A stretch of DNA of 64,000 nucleotides from Cryptomeria japonica. Its lineage: Eukaryota > Streptophyta > Pinopsida > Cupressales > Cupressaceae. Under the pieces are notes generated by a model that did not search any database, was not told where the DNA came from, and was given only the letters and a program-made list of their open reading frames with translations. The position numbers and the translations under genes are program-made. The DNA is taken from NCBI RefSeq assembly GCF_030272615.1, contig NC_081407.1, positions 263,610,574 to 263,674,573 on the forward strand, read 5' to 3'. Positions 1 to 11,079 of this stretch are shown here, in pieces. Every line of letters begins with the position of its first letter. Position 1 is the stretch's first letter.

Positions 1-600
1 AAATAACAAAAATTATAAACCCTCTATATTTATAAGAGCATTCTATAAATGTAAGACAATCCAAAAAAAAAATCTTATTTTCTCCCTAAATTATTTTTTT
101 ATGAAAAAACATAAAAAATTATAAATAACTCAAAAAATGATCCAAAAGATCTAATTTTTAGATAGAAAGCTTCATATACCATTTCAAACCTTCAAAAAAG
201 AAATTGTACACAAATTCACAGTCTTTGTGAGATATAATCAAATCATTGCAAAACCCTAATATTCAAAGATCCATTTTTTTGCTAGCTATTTTTCATCAAA
301 ATTAGAAGAAAAAAGAACAAACCCCCTCTATAATTTTGAGATCTTTCTTGAAATATAATAAAATCCAAAAAAAATGATTAATTTACTCCCAAAATTTATT
401 TTTTATGAAAATTCATAAAAAATCTATAAATAATTCAGCACTGATCCACAAATTCTTCTTTTCGGATTGAGAACTTCTAATACCATTTCCAAATTGCAAG
501 AAAAAATTTATGCAAAAATTCATATCCATTTGTGAGATATGATTAAATCTTTCTAAAACCCCAAACATGTGTCCAAAACCCTAGCTGTGCAAGGTTAGTC
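1..600. repeat. degenerate tandem duplication, period about 304 bp
   Basis: Two imperfect copies lie head to tail. Landmarks such as the stretch around ATGAAAA (positions 101 and 405), 'gagatataat/gagatatgat' and 'aaaaccctaa/aaaacccca' recur in the same order about 304 bp apart. The copies are AT-rich and clearly diverged, so the duplication is old. No coding function is visible. It could be part of a larger satellite or LTR array continuing outside the window. Confidence 0.55.
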
Positions 601-922
601 TACAAATATGTTGATGACCAATATAAGCTCTAGGAGAATAAGAAGGATCTAGAGGGATTGATATATTAACATTTCGACCTTGCCTCCCTTGCACTAAAGT
701 ACCTTTATGATAAGAGGATGGTGTCTTATTTCTCTTCAATGCTTCCTCTCCATTAGAGAGATCATTGATAGGAGTATTGACTCTTTCCTCAGTCTCATAA
801 GATACCCCAAGAGAGGTACAAGTGTTAGCCTTTTCAATGCCATCTCTAGGATTGTCATGAATATTGTCAACTAAAGCCCTTAAGAATTCTATGTATTCTA
901 TTAATTTATTTATAAATATCAC
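581..922 (-). CDS. unrecognised 113-codon ORF, possibly a gene or element fragment
   Basis: This is the longest open frame in the first 3 kb. It has fairly balanced amino-acid use, with an acidic/polar N-terminal half and a Gly/Arg-rich patch near residue 80, and no domain, signal peptide or membrane segment that I recognise. It overlaps the end of the 304-bp duplication and has no convincing partner exon. It may be a decayed piece of a transposon ORF or a chance frame. Confidence 0.15.
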   Translation of the reverse strand: MIFINKLIEYIEFLRALVDNIHDNPRDGIEKANTCTSLGVSYETEERVNTPINDLSNGEEALKRNKTPSSYHKGTLVQGRQGRNVNISIPLDPSYSPRAYIGHQHICRLTLHS

Positions 923-3900
923 TATTTAGAAATAAGAAATATGGATGAAATATTTAAAAAATGATTTATAAGAGGGAAATGTTGTTGAAACCCTTAAAAT
1001 GCAATATGTGAAGTTACTATGGAAGAATTCAAGCAACATGAAGTGAAAGAAGCAATTATCCAAACCATGGTTTTGATAAAAATCATTAATAATTAATGTT
1101 ATCACATGTGAAGTACCAAAATAATTCTTTTTTGTCAACTCCATTATGAAAAATCAGATCTAAAAACATCAGAATTATGAAAAATGTAAGAAGTGTCAAG
1201 TTCACCAAAATGTAAGGTGTTGGAATTAGGGCTCCACTGCCTAGATTTATAGTAAAGCCACTAATTCAGCCTTGAACTAACCTTACATTAAGGAAAGGGA
1301 ATTTTATTGATCCAATCCTAAAAGGATTGAATTTAGATTAGGTTAATCCTTCCCTTGTTAGAGTTGAAACTGAATTGTAATTAGGAATGAAGGGCAATGC
1401 TAGATCTAGCACAAACAATGAGAAATTGACATGAAGCAATAGTAATAGAATATTCCAGATATTATGTAGATTTATAAATTGGGATCTAGGGATGAAAAAT
1501 AGATCAAAACCTATGGTGACAAGATTAGGATGAATTTTCAAGACCGAGGGTAGCAGGTCGCCTTGGTCTTCTGAATATCAAGGGCAAATAGACTGGATAT
1601 TTTCCATCTTAGGATGATGCACATAATCCATTGTCTGAAGGTGATCATAAATTATTAAGACCAAGGGGAACTGGCCATCCTGGTCCTTTTCTTTTGACAC
1701 CTTCAAAATTTGAGTCCGATTGTCCTCATCTATACTGTTTATTTCCTCACTCACAACTCCTGAGACAATTCCCTGCACATGAAAGAAAAAACTAGAAATG
1801 TTCATGGGTGTTTTCCTTAGGTCAAATCCCAGTTTTGTAATTAACCTTCAATTAAAATAGTAATTGAAATGTTGAAGTAAATGTTGTATCACAATACCTT
1901 AGGTCTATAATTACTGATGGAAGTTGATGATGCAATGCTCTTTAGATGTTATCACAAATGTTGATGTAATAACATGACTTGACATAACATGAACATGACC
2001 TAATCAAACATACATGATTGCATAAGAATTGATGTGATTTTCTCCATTATGCTTGAAGAATATGGTGGGATAAAATCATTCCTTCAATGCTTGAGAATTT
2101 TTAATGATGACTTCTTGGTGTATGTTCATATGATGGATAACTGTCTAGGTGAAAATGAATTGATAAGATGTATTTATATAGGTTTCCCTAGGCAAATTAC
2201 CAGTTAATACAACCTCCAACAATCACATTGAGACACGAGGACCAAAATCCATCAAGGAGGTTAGGTGTCTGGTCCTATTTAAATTGGTGCCTATTTAAGG
2301 GGTACTATGGTGCTCAAGCACCCTGGTTTGAATAATGGCGCACCAAGCACCCTTGTCTTCCCAAAATAGGGCAAACATGGTAGAAATTGAAGGGCAGGGT
2401 CCCAGAATGGGGTCCACTCAACCATGTAGAAGGATGACATCAAATTTACAGTAAAATGGACCAAAACATGCCTAAAGGAGAACTAGGATGAGACACACTA
2501 AAGTAGGAGGACAAAAATGAGGTGTGAATTATATTGGTTACAATTTATGATGCTACAATTCCATTGTTCTCATAGTTCCACTAGGGGGATAGGGTGAATT
2601 AAAAAAAATCATACTTGATATACATGATGTATCATAAGCACATATTGAACTCAAATAGTGGAACCCTTATGTTCTCTTTCATATCTTGTGGCCATAAACT
2701 TTGATTTGCATACATTTATCTAGGCATTTCACTATTGTAGTGTACTTGTCTTCTAGATGTATATAAGGGAATACACTCCACTATATGTTAGACTGTGTAT
2801 GCACACCACGAGATTGGTTTGTACACTTTGACCATGCACTTGTATGTGCTTGGTGCCACTACAACACCCATTTTGTAGTCTTATATCTAATTATTGCTTG
2901 GCACCCATGCCGCAACACCCATTTTCCTCTTCAATATTTAAATTATTTATCAAACAAATATTTTTCTTTGTAATATTTCTTACATGAATCAACTAGCATA
3001 ATAGACCTTTCTAGACTTGTTTGACTCACCCTCTTTTAACATGACTCCTGGTAAGTATACCTTACTAGTTCCTAGATGACATGTCTTGTCTTATGGCTCC
3101 TAGAAAGTTTCCTATAGATACTTACTAGCCCTATGATTCCATTCTTGCATGCTCCATGTGTATGTATTACCTATATCAATCATGTTGCAACTTTTACCTC
3201 AATATTTTTAGATTGATAAGATCCCAAGTGTTGGGGGCTTGGTGTTGTCTTATCTCTTAATGTCTTTATGAAAGTCATTCTATGATATCCTGCAATTTAC
3301 TAGGAGTATGAGCATAAAGTCACACTCCCACTAAAGAGTGAGCTAAATGTAGTGTTGTAAATTATATCCCTCTACAATTTCATGAACATTTTGGGTTCAC
3401 TTTGGTGGTTGTGCTTCATGGCCCTAATTCATGCCTAATTGTGCTCAGCACGTGGTGATTCACTCCTAATTGTACTCAACACATGGTGATTTTTTGAAAT
3501 GTATCATTTGTCAATTAAATCATTCCCTTATGGTTTTCATGCTCTACCCTAATAGGGGCAATCTCTCTTTCATCCATCACAGGATTTGTGGAGGTGGAAA
3601 CATCTACCTAGGGTTTGACTTAAGCAAGCCCCCATACAGCCCAATATTTTCCCTCTCATAGTGTGCAAGTTACAAATCTAACTATTAAAAGTGACATAAC
3701 TTTGCATAGAATATTAAGACACATAGTCCTAGATTTTGAACAAGTGAGAAACCTAGGACTAATCTAGTTAGTTGTATAGTCTAATGCTTTTTGGCTAATT
3801 TTTAGAGAGAGTAATCTATAGAACCTTTTGATCCAAGATCTAAAGCCTCCGCTAATAAGAACACCTATAGAACTAAGGAGCCTACCTTCACAGTCTAACT

Positions 3901-3985
3901 ATTTTGGGCTTAGATTTTTGCTATAAGTTCCTCTTTGCACATCATTCTCATATCTATCCTTTTCAATTGACTTACAATTCTATAT
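923..3985. other. intergenic, no supported gene
   Basis: AT-rich sequence with only short scattered open frames (up to 75 codons) that show no domain and no coherent exon structure. No terminal repeats, primer-binding site or tandem array were noticed apart from simple A/T runs. Confidence 0.5.
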
Positions 3986-4485
3986 TGTTGGAATAATTAA
4001 TTCATATATCAATTATTCACTTAATTGAATTAATTCACTAAATAATTGATGCCTTAGTTAGTAATTAATTATTGGCATTTAATAGTTAGTTAATTAATTA
4101 ATTACAAATAATTAATTAATATTTATCTCCATGCATAATGCAAACTAGGAAAAGCAAGCTATGTTTAGAATTTTGAGAGTTTCATGCATTAATTAGTCTA
4201 TTATGGTTTGTATGCATACATAACTGATCCATGCATTCTATTTTAGCTCTCAGTCTATCTTGTAGACTCCACCATTTAGGATTTCTATCTTTAGAGTTAG
4301 ATTTCTTTATAAGGATGCCATACCCTTCATTGTAATTAAGCAATAAGCAATAACAAAGCAATACATTCAATTATTGTTAATTGTATTCAATTCTCTTTGA
4401 TGTTCAATTTTCTCTTTATGTGTGACAGGTGTCCTTGCAGATGATTATCTGGGCTTGTGGGATTTGCATAAATCACGAATTCTAA
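3986..4485 (+). repeat. 5' LTR of the non-autonomous element
   Basis: Begins TGTTGG and is rich in alternating AATTAATTAATT motifs. Its first ~70 bp are matched by the 3' LTR remnant at 5974-6045. The exact 3' end is uncertain by a few bases because a canonical CA terminus is not preserved just before the primer site. Confidence 0.75.
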
Positions 4486-4487
4486 GA

Positions 4488-4499
4488 TGGTATCAGAGC
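4488..4499 (+). promoter_or_regulatory. primer-binding site (tRNA-iMet type)
   Basis: TGGTATCAGAGC exactly matches the common plant Ty1/copia primer-binding site and lies a few bases after the 5' LTR. Confidence 0.85.
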
Positions 4500-5534
4500 T
4501 CTAGATCTAAAGATTATTGTTCATTTTTTTGGAGATTATTTGCATTTACACAAAAAATTTGTTCATCTTGTGTTATTTTGGAGCTGACCATCAGTTCCAT
4601 AAGGCTTGAGAAAGTCAAGATTGCCTTTCGTTTTGCTGAAATCCGATATACAGAGTCCATTTTTTAAGGGTTCGAAGTTCGAGGGTTTTTCTCTATTCCC
4701 AAGGGTAACTAAAAATTAGGAGCCTTTTGTGCCCCAAAAGACCTCACAGTTGGATTCAAAAGGTTGATTCCATGAATTTTGATATATAATTTGCCAATTT
4801 TTTTGTGAAGGGAGCATTGAGGGCAAAAATTTTCATTGGCATGCTTTTCAAGGCACGAAAAATTCGTACGGCCGCACCTATACCTGTGTCAAAAAAAAAT
4901 TGTCACAAAAAAAAATAAAAATTTAAGGGATTTTGTTTTTCAACTGCTGACATCAACAGTACAGTCAACATGCATGGCCCTTCTTTGACCGTCTTTGTGC
5001 CCTAAAAGAGATGTTTTTTTTGTTTTGGCCATAACTTGGTCATACAAAGTCGAAATTGGGCAAACCATATGCCATTGGATAACTCTTTCTGAGTTCAATC
5101 TAGAGATGGAGGTATATTTTTCTGATATTTTTCATTTTGCAAGCTTTTTTGCCAGTTGAAGTCAAAAGTTGCAGTTTGCACTCCTAGGGGCATATCTTGT
5201 GCATCTGAACTCCATTTTTCACAAACGAGATATTGTTGAAAAGGTGATTCAACACTCTATCTAGATCCAAGGTCCATTTTTGCAGATATATTTTCAGCCC
5301 ACTATATCTTCTTTCCAAAGTAATCAATGACTTCCTGGCCCTATTTTGTCCTCCTGTGATCGGAGCTCCATCTTTTTGGCACACATCTCTATTTTTTTTA
5401 GCATCATGGAGAATAGCATTTAGATTCAATGTACCTATCTTACTCTCCCTTTTCAACATTATGAGGGGGTTTCTACTGTTGTTTCTAATGCTTCATTGGT
5501 TTCGCGTTGGAGTGTTCTTTGTATTCGGTACTTG

Positions 5535-5677
5535 TTCCTATGTACTAGGAGATGCAGGGCCATTTACCCATGCATTATCTATGAGATGGATCACTTACAT
5601 ATTTATTCCTATGTACTATGAGATGCATTGCGGCCATTTACCCGTGCATTGTCGGTGAGATGGAATACTTACCATAT
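5535..5677 (+). repeat. tandem duplication, period 71 bp, inside the non-autonomous element
   Basis: Two copies beginning TTCCTATGTACTA at 5535 and 5606 share the order 'gagatgca..ggccatttaccc.tgcatt..gagatgga..acttac.atat'. They explain the overlapping short open frames in this stretch, which are not independent genes. Confidence 0.7.
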
Positions 5678-5973
5678 CGACACTCTAGCATTCCTATTTC
5701 TGAAGGTTCTTTTTCAACATCTGAGCAGTCATTCTATGACAACATTTGTAGCTTCTTCATGCTTCAATGTTTCTTCATGCTTGTATTTTTGTTTCTCTTT
5801 TGGAGAGGAGTTTTGTTCCCATTCAAGGTTTTCTCCTTTGCTCTATTTCTGAGATACTTGCATGTTTGGTCATGGGTACCTCATTAGGCTTTAGGCTAAG
5901 ACCCATCATGCATTCATCTTTGCATGCTTTTTCCTATATCTTTGCCTCTCTCCTAGTTGTGTATTGAGAGGGG

Positions 5974-6045
5974 TGTTGGAATAAATAATTCATATATTAA
6001 TTATTCACTTAATTGCATTAATTTAGTAAATAATTGATGCCTTAG
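5974..6045 (+). repeat. truncated 3' LTR of the non-autonomous element
   Basis: TGTTGGAATAAATAATTC and the following ~55 bp match the start of the 5' LTR as far as GATGCCTTAG, after which similarity stops abruptly. It is preceded by the purine tract GAGAGGGG. Confidence 0.75.
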
Positions 6046-6531
6046 ATATGTATGTTTATGGTGATTATTGTCTGTTTTGCATCATTTCTCATCATAATTA
6101 TATCTGATCATATCAAATCTAAAAGAGAAATAATTAATCACAATGTTCAGCTGTTCTAGAGGATTGAAGCATAGCATAATTGATTGTTGCCTAATAAAAT
6201 GATACCCCTAGTAGAAATGGTTCATAGTTTGCATTTCTAAGCTAGAGACAACCATTATCACCATTTCAAGTCCAAGAGTAATCCTTATTCATTATTACTC
6301 TTTATTAAAGATTTGTACTAGCACTAGAGTTATATAAGAAAACAAAACTAAAATAATAAAACAAAGAACAGCAACGATTACTTTTACAACTTACATACAA
6401 AATAAAAATTTAAACTTCACTATTACACTTAAAAATGAATTTTTAATGTACTTAAAACTAAAAATAAAGAAATCCAAGATAATCTTTATTAAAAAAATTC
6501 AAACCTTTTAAGAAATTTTCATATTTTATTT
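6046..6531. other. intergenic junction between the LTR remnant and LINE-A
   Basis: AT-rich sequence without an open frame of note. It could include host DNA or the 5' end of LINE-A. No convincing target duplication for the LINE was found here. Confidence 0.4.
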
Positions 6532-7560
6532 TTGAAAAAATATAAATTAATCTCCTGCCCTCTAGAAATTTTAGGGGGGTTAAACGTGTGTTTCCTCTGT
6601 AAAAAAGATGGCCATGTCCGTAAAAATTACCCTATTCTTAATAAGAAATCCTTAAGTTTGAACTCACAGAGAACTTATACGGATAACATTGGTCCCCCCC
6701 CTAACCCTATGGCTCCATCCTCCCATGTGGTCCATCCTATCATGGGTAGCACCCCTGCAACTATTCTTGACTTACCCATATCAGATATGTGCCCTAAAAA
6801 CTCTCAAACCAATACGCCCCCCTGCTCCCCTATTGCAAATAACATAGAACAACCGGGTGTGGAACAACAAGATAGTTTTCAAATGGTTACAAACAAGTCT
6901 AAGAAGCGCAGAAGGAAGAATGCGCAACAATTAGCCATTGATAAGATTAGGTTTGATAATGCTGGTGTTAACCCTACTCAGAATAATGTCAATCTCACCC
7001 CACCCACAATTGATGCTAATTTTTCAAAAGTTAAGAGTATCATTAATAATTTTGAAACCCTCGGTAGGTGCACTAGTGATTTCCATAAGGGTGATGGCTC
7101 TGTGACTTTCCCGAGGGCTAATCGCATCTCTGATAACCTCGGCTTCGTCGATCCCACCCCCTATATCAGTATCACTAGTGAATCTAGTGTGAGTTTGCCT
7201 CTGAAATTCTTCAAAGAACTTGATGTTGATGATGTGATTCAAGTCATCATTGTTGATACTAGGGTTGATAGAAATTCTGTCTTTTTTCCTTCTAACCTGT
7301 CCTCCACACAAATGTCTTGGATGGCAGTGAAAGATACCCCGGTCCATCCTACTACCTACGCGGAACCTCCTTCTAAAAATGTCTCTCAAGGAGATGATGA
7401 TTCTGGTGAAGACCATGATGATCAAATTGAGGGCTCTTCCAGACCCAATAGAAGAGGATGCCTCGTGGGCTCAAAGAACAAGGCCCCCTCTGACAAGAAG
7501 AAGAAGGGCAAGGGTCTCCCTACTTGTGATAGTAGCCTTCATGCTGCTAAGTGCTCATAA
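6532..7560 (+). pseudogene. LINE-A ORF1 remnant (zinc-knuckle nucleic-acid-binding protein)
   Basis: ORF1 proteins of plant L1 elements bind element RNA and usually carry an N-terminal DUF4283 domain followed by a CCHC knuckle. Here the 342-codon frame starts almost at the knuckle, near residues 20-33: Cys-x2-Cys-x4-His-x4 with Tyr where the last Cys should be. The DUF4283 part is therefore missing and the knuckle itself is broken. The rest is Ser/Thr/Pro-rich, ending in an acidic stretch and a Lys-rich tail (KKKKGKG). The start at 6532 is only the first available Met; the true N-terminus was lost by 5' truncation. ORF2 starts 9 bp after the stop. Confidence 0.75.
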
Positions 7561-7569
7561 TTCCCCCCC

Positions 7570-8589
7570 TTGTTTACCATGAAGTACATCTCATGGAATG
7601 TTAGAGGGCTAGAAGCCCTAGACAGAAAGAAGAATGTTAAACATTTCTTGGACTCTCATAAAGACTTGGACTTTATAATGTTTCAAGAGATTAAAACTAT
7701 TAATTTTACCTTGGATATTAACCTTAATTTCATTTGGAAAGACTCCATCAAAAATTTCTCCAATCACCTCAGGGGTAAAGGTCGTGTTGGACTGCTCATT
7801 AATCCTAGATGGTCAAACCATATTACTGACAAGGGTTTCTCCCCTTGTAGCAGGGTTGTTTGGGCCTCTATTAATGTTGACAACACCCTCATTGGGGTGT
7901 GCTCTATCTATGCATCCAATGACTATAAGGAAAGAAGTGCCCTTTGGGATTGGATTGCATCCTTACCTGATATTCCCTGTATCCTTGGAGGAGACTTTAA
8001 TATGATTGATAATTGTGATGATAAAATGGGGGGTAATGCTTTTGAATGGAAAGGCTCTGAAAAATCCCATTGGGATAGAATGAAATTTAAGAAAAACCTA
8101 TTTGATCCTCTTCTTGGTAATAAGGCTGATATAAGGGGTCTCTGGAACACTTGGTGCAAATTCACAAAAGGTTGTAATAGAATTTATTGCAGACTTGACC
8201 TTTTTTATGCCAATAAAGATGTTTTTTCATTTATCCCTAGTAACCATGGCAATTTTGTTGTTGTATGGCCTTTTACTCTCTCGAATCACCACCCTATTAC
8301 TACTCATATCAAACTTGCTAACTCCTTACCTGCTAATGTGGTGGTGCCTAAGAAGTTCATTCTTAACACTAATTTACTGAAAGATCTTGATGTTCTTGCT
8401 GCCATTAACCTCATCATACTCCTAAATAAGGATAATAAGAACTTAGCTTCACATATTGATAGGTGGAATTATAATGTTGTTTCCTGGCAAAAACTCTTGC
8501 AAACTATTGGTCAAAAAAGGGCCAAAGACTCCAGATTTGTGGAAAAGACTCTTAATCTTAATCTGTTCCACCTTGAAAATGAAATTTAG
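7570..8589 (+). pseudogene. LINE-A ORF2, endonuclease portion
   Basis: The N-terminal APE-type endonuclease would nick target DNA to prime reverse transcription. Recognisable motifs are SWNVRG near residue 7, FQEIK near residue 37, GGDFN near residue 140, RLDLFY near residue 210 and SNHHPI near residue 238. The last is normally SDHxPI, so the catalytic Asp is Asn here, a change expected to cripple cleavage. The frame stops at 8587-8589, but homologous sequence continues in frame with further stops to the RT region, so this is one interrupted ORF2 rather than a separate gene. Confidence 0.8.
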
Positions 8590-9017
8590 TTGACTCCTTC
8601 CTACCCTGACCTTGCCAACCAAGTGGCAAAAACTAGGGATGCCCTTAGATTACATTAGCAAGTTAAGATCAAGGGGGCCATGATTAGAGCCCATAGCCAT
8701 TGGATCCAATTTGGCGATAAAGGCTCCAAGTTTTTCTTTAATCTACTTAAACATAAGCAAATCCGGGAAAAGATTGATAGACTTATTATTGATAATCAAG
8801 AAATTGTTGATTTGGACAACATTAAAGAAGCCTTTGCCCTCTTCTACCAAAAACTTTTCACCTCTGAAGACTCTGAGGCTGCCAAGGCCCTCAGACTTAA
8901 ATGCAAATCCATCATTCCCTGTAGGATCTCCAAGGGGGAATCTTGCTTCCTTAAACATAATTTCACAATTGATGAAATTCAGAAAGCCATCAACTCCCTC
9001 CACAATGACAAAGCATC
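8590..9017 (+). pseudogene. LINE-A ORF2, region between endonuclease and RT
   Basis: Continuation of ORF2 after in-frame stops, open from 8680. It contains HWIQFGDKGSKFFF (typically GDxNTxFFH in plant L1 ORF2), then KHNFTIDEIQKAINSLHNDKAS. The last is the start of the RT domain, whose continuation is found at 15120. The reading frame loses LINE similarity after about 9017, at the copia insertion junction. Confidence 0.75.
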
Positions 9018-9043
9018 CTCTAAGTCCTTTGTGCTATCAGCTT

Positions 9044-9227
9044 AACCCCAATACAAACTTTGCATATACTGGTTCACCTTTTTGCATATACCGGTTCACT
9101 TCATACCATCATATTGGTTCTCTTGCTAGCTTTCTTTCTTCAATATACTGGTTCATACTTTAGCATATTGACATCAATGACAATATACAATCCCATCATG
9201 TCATCAAACTTTGCACATGTGCCAACA
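9044..9227 (-). repeat. truncated 3' LTR of the copia element
   Basis: Matches 14896-15118 of the intact LTR, including repeated 'catatac(c/t)ggttcac' motifs and the terminus TGCCAACA. The remaining ~1.27 kb of the LTR is absent. The break lies at about 9043, with ~26 bp of unassigned sequence (9018-9043) before it. Confidence 0.85.
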
Positions 9228-9240
9228 ATCTCCCCCTTTG
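9228..9240 (-). promoter_or_regulatory. polypurine tract of the copia element
   Basis: ATCTCCCCCTTTG on the plus strand reads CAAAGGGGGAGAT on the element strand, immediately before the 3' LTR start TGTTGGC. This is the expected plus-strand priming site. Confidence 0.75.
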
Positions 9241-9475
9241 GCATTGATGGCAATACACAAAGATATCTCTACATCTTCTTCCATATAATATGTCTTCAAT
9301 ACTGTAGATATCTTTTCTACTTCACATCTTCTCCCCCTTTGACAACAATGCCAAAGTGGAGGCACAAACATCCATGATCTACTATGCTACTCCCCCTGAG
9401 GAGTAGCATCCTTCATCACACCAATCCTGAAAAGATTTGACAATGCAATACCTGACTTATGTGGAGCACATACCT

Positions 9476-10255
9476 TTAGTTCACCTCTTGAAGGGGTAGC
9501 ACCCCTAATTCACCTCTTAAATAGGTAAATGTAGCCTTCGGTAGAGGCTTGGTGAATATATCTGCTAACTGATCCTTACTGGAAACATGTTCCAATACAA
9601 CCTCTTTGTTTTGAACTTTCTCCCTCAAGAAATGATACTTGAGCTCGAAGTGCTTGGCTCTAGCATGTAGTACCGGATTCTTGGAAATATTAATTGCACT
9701 TGTGTTATCACAAAATATACTCACTGGTTCAGATATAGGGACTTTGAAACCACTTAATACATGCTTCATCCAAATTGTCTAAGTGCAGTTCATAAATGCT
9801 GCTACATATTCTGCTTCTGTTGTAGACTGAGAGATACAACTCTACTTCTTTCTCATCCATGAGACTAGTATACCACTGAGAAAGAATGCACCACCGGTTG
9901 TGCTCTTCTGGTCGTCCACATTACCAGCCCAATCGACATCTGTAAATACTTTGAGATTGAAATCATTACTACATGGATACCACAATCCATAATCTATAGT
10001 TCCCTTCAGATATCTAAGAATCTGCTTGACTGCTACCAAGTGGGATTCTCTTGGACTTTTCTGGAAACTTGCAACAATACCCACTGCATGTGCAATGTCT
10101 GGTCTGTTGTGTACTACATAGTGCAACTTACCAATCATTGACCAGTATTCCTTCTCATTCACCAATATTGAGTCATCTTCTTTTGACAATTTACAACCCA
10201 TCATCATCGGTGTACCAACTGGTTTGCTGTCTTCCATTCCAAAGGCCTTCAACAC
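9476..10255 (-). pseudogene. copia RNase H and end of pol
   Basis: RNase H degrades element RNA during reverse transcription. The 10255-9842 segment holds GTPMMMGCKLS, the conserved MIGKLHYVVHNRPDI and VFTDVDWAGNVDDQKSTTGG (first catalytic Asp in FTDVDWAG). After a stop the same frame continues through STTEAEYVAA (catalytic Glu) and, at 9769-9476, CDNTSAI (catalytic Asp) and HARAKHFELKYHF. The protein ends about 250 bp before the 3' LTR, a normal spacing. Stops at about 9840 and 9780 interrupt it. Confidence 0.85.
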
Positions 10256-10273
10256 CTCTTTGACATACTTGGA

Positions 10274-11079
10274 CTAAGTGATAAAGATACCATCTTTCAT
10301 TTGTTGAATCTGTAGTCCAATGAAGAACTTAATCTCTTCGATTAGTGACATCTCAAATTTCTTCTTCATTTCATCTGCAAATGCATGGCTCATCTTGTCA
10401 TCTCCACCAAAAATTATGTCATCAACAAACACTTCACAGATCAAAATTTGATCTCCTTCTAACTTCAGATAGATATTGATATCTTCACTTGTTCTTTCAA
10501 ATCCAAGCTTCACAAGATGGGAGTGTAAACATTCATACCATGCTCTAGGTTCTTGCTTCAATCCATACAAGGCTTTATGTAGCCTACACACCATATCACT
10601 ATCTTCTGATAAGGCAAACCCATCTGGTTGCTCTATATACACTTCCACTTCAAGTATTCCATTTAGGAATGCAGATTTCACATCCATCTAATACACTTTG
10701 AATCCCTTGAAGGATACATATGCAAGTAGCATTCAAACTCCTTCCAATATAGCTACTGAAGAAAAGGTTTCTCCATAGTCTTCTCCTTCTTCTTGAGCAT
10801 ATCCCTTACATACCAATCTTGCCTTGTTTCTTACCACTATGCCATCTTCATTCAACTTGTTTCTAAAAACCCATTTGGTGCCAATAACATTTTTGTGCTC
10901 AAGTCTGGGTACCAAAGACCATGTACCATTCTTTTCTATCTGGTCAAGTTCCTCTTCCATAGCCTTAATCCAGTCTTCATCTTTGTGTGCCTCTTTAAAT
11001 GTTTTGGGCTCAAATTCAGAAATCATGCAAGAATTTTCTCTGACCTTTCTTCTTGTAAGTATTCCTGCATCCTTATCTC
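10274..11079 (-). pseudogene. copia reverse transcriptase
   Basis: RVT_2-type RT. From the N-terminal side it shows WIKAMEEELDQIEKNGTW, IGTKWVFRNKLNEDG, RLVCKGYAQEEGEDY, MDVKSAFLNG (catalytic Asp), LHKALYGLKQEPRAW and VFVDDIIFGG (the catalytic Asp pair). Two breaks near 10690-10735 split what should be one frame between the 'ETFSSVA' and 'MDVKSAFLNG' blocks. The region is in the same frame as RNase H. Confidence 0.88.

Larger units (their letters stand above)
3986..6045 (+). mobile_element. non-autonomous LTR retrotransposon (LARD/TRIM-like, Ty1/copia-type primer site)
   Basis: A ~500-bp 5' LTR starts TGTTGGAATAATTAA at 3986. It is followed at 4488-4499 by TGGTATCAGAGC, the complement of the initiator tRNA-Met 3' end that typically primes Ty1/copia elements. 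About 1.47 kb downstream a purine tract (GAGAGGGG, 5966-5973) directly precedes a second copy of the LTR start at 5974. The internal region carries no gag, protease, RT or integrase. The 3' LTR survives for only ~72 bp, so no target duplication can be scored. Mobilisation would have needed proteins from another element. Confidence 0.8.

Noticed and set aside
4488-4499. Possible tRNA gene fragments at the TGGTATCAGAGC sites
   Set aside because: Only 12 bp match the tRNA complement and they sit exactly at LTR ends, so they are primer-binding sites, not tRNA genes.
7024-7425. 133-codon minus-strand frame opposite LINE-A ORF1
   Set aside because: It is the antisense shadow of a real element ORF and has no recognisable domain.
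9060-9377. 105-codon plus-strand frame at the left copia junction
   Set aside because: It runs through the truncated copia LTR and the purine tract and is not conserved with either LINE or copia proteins.
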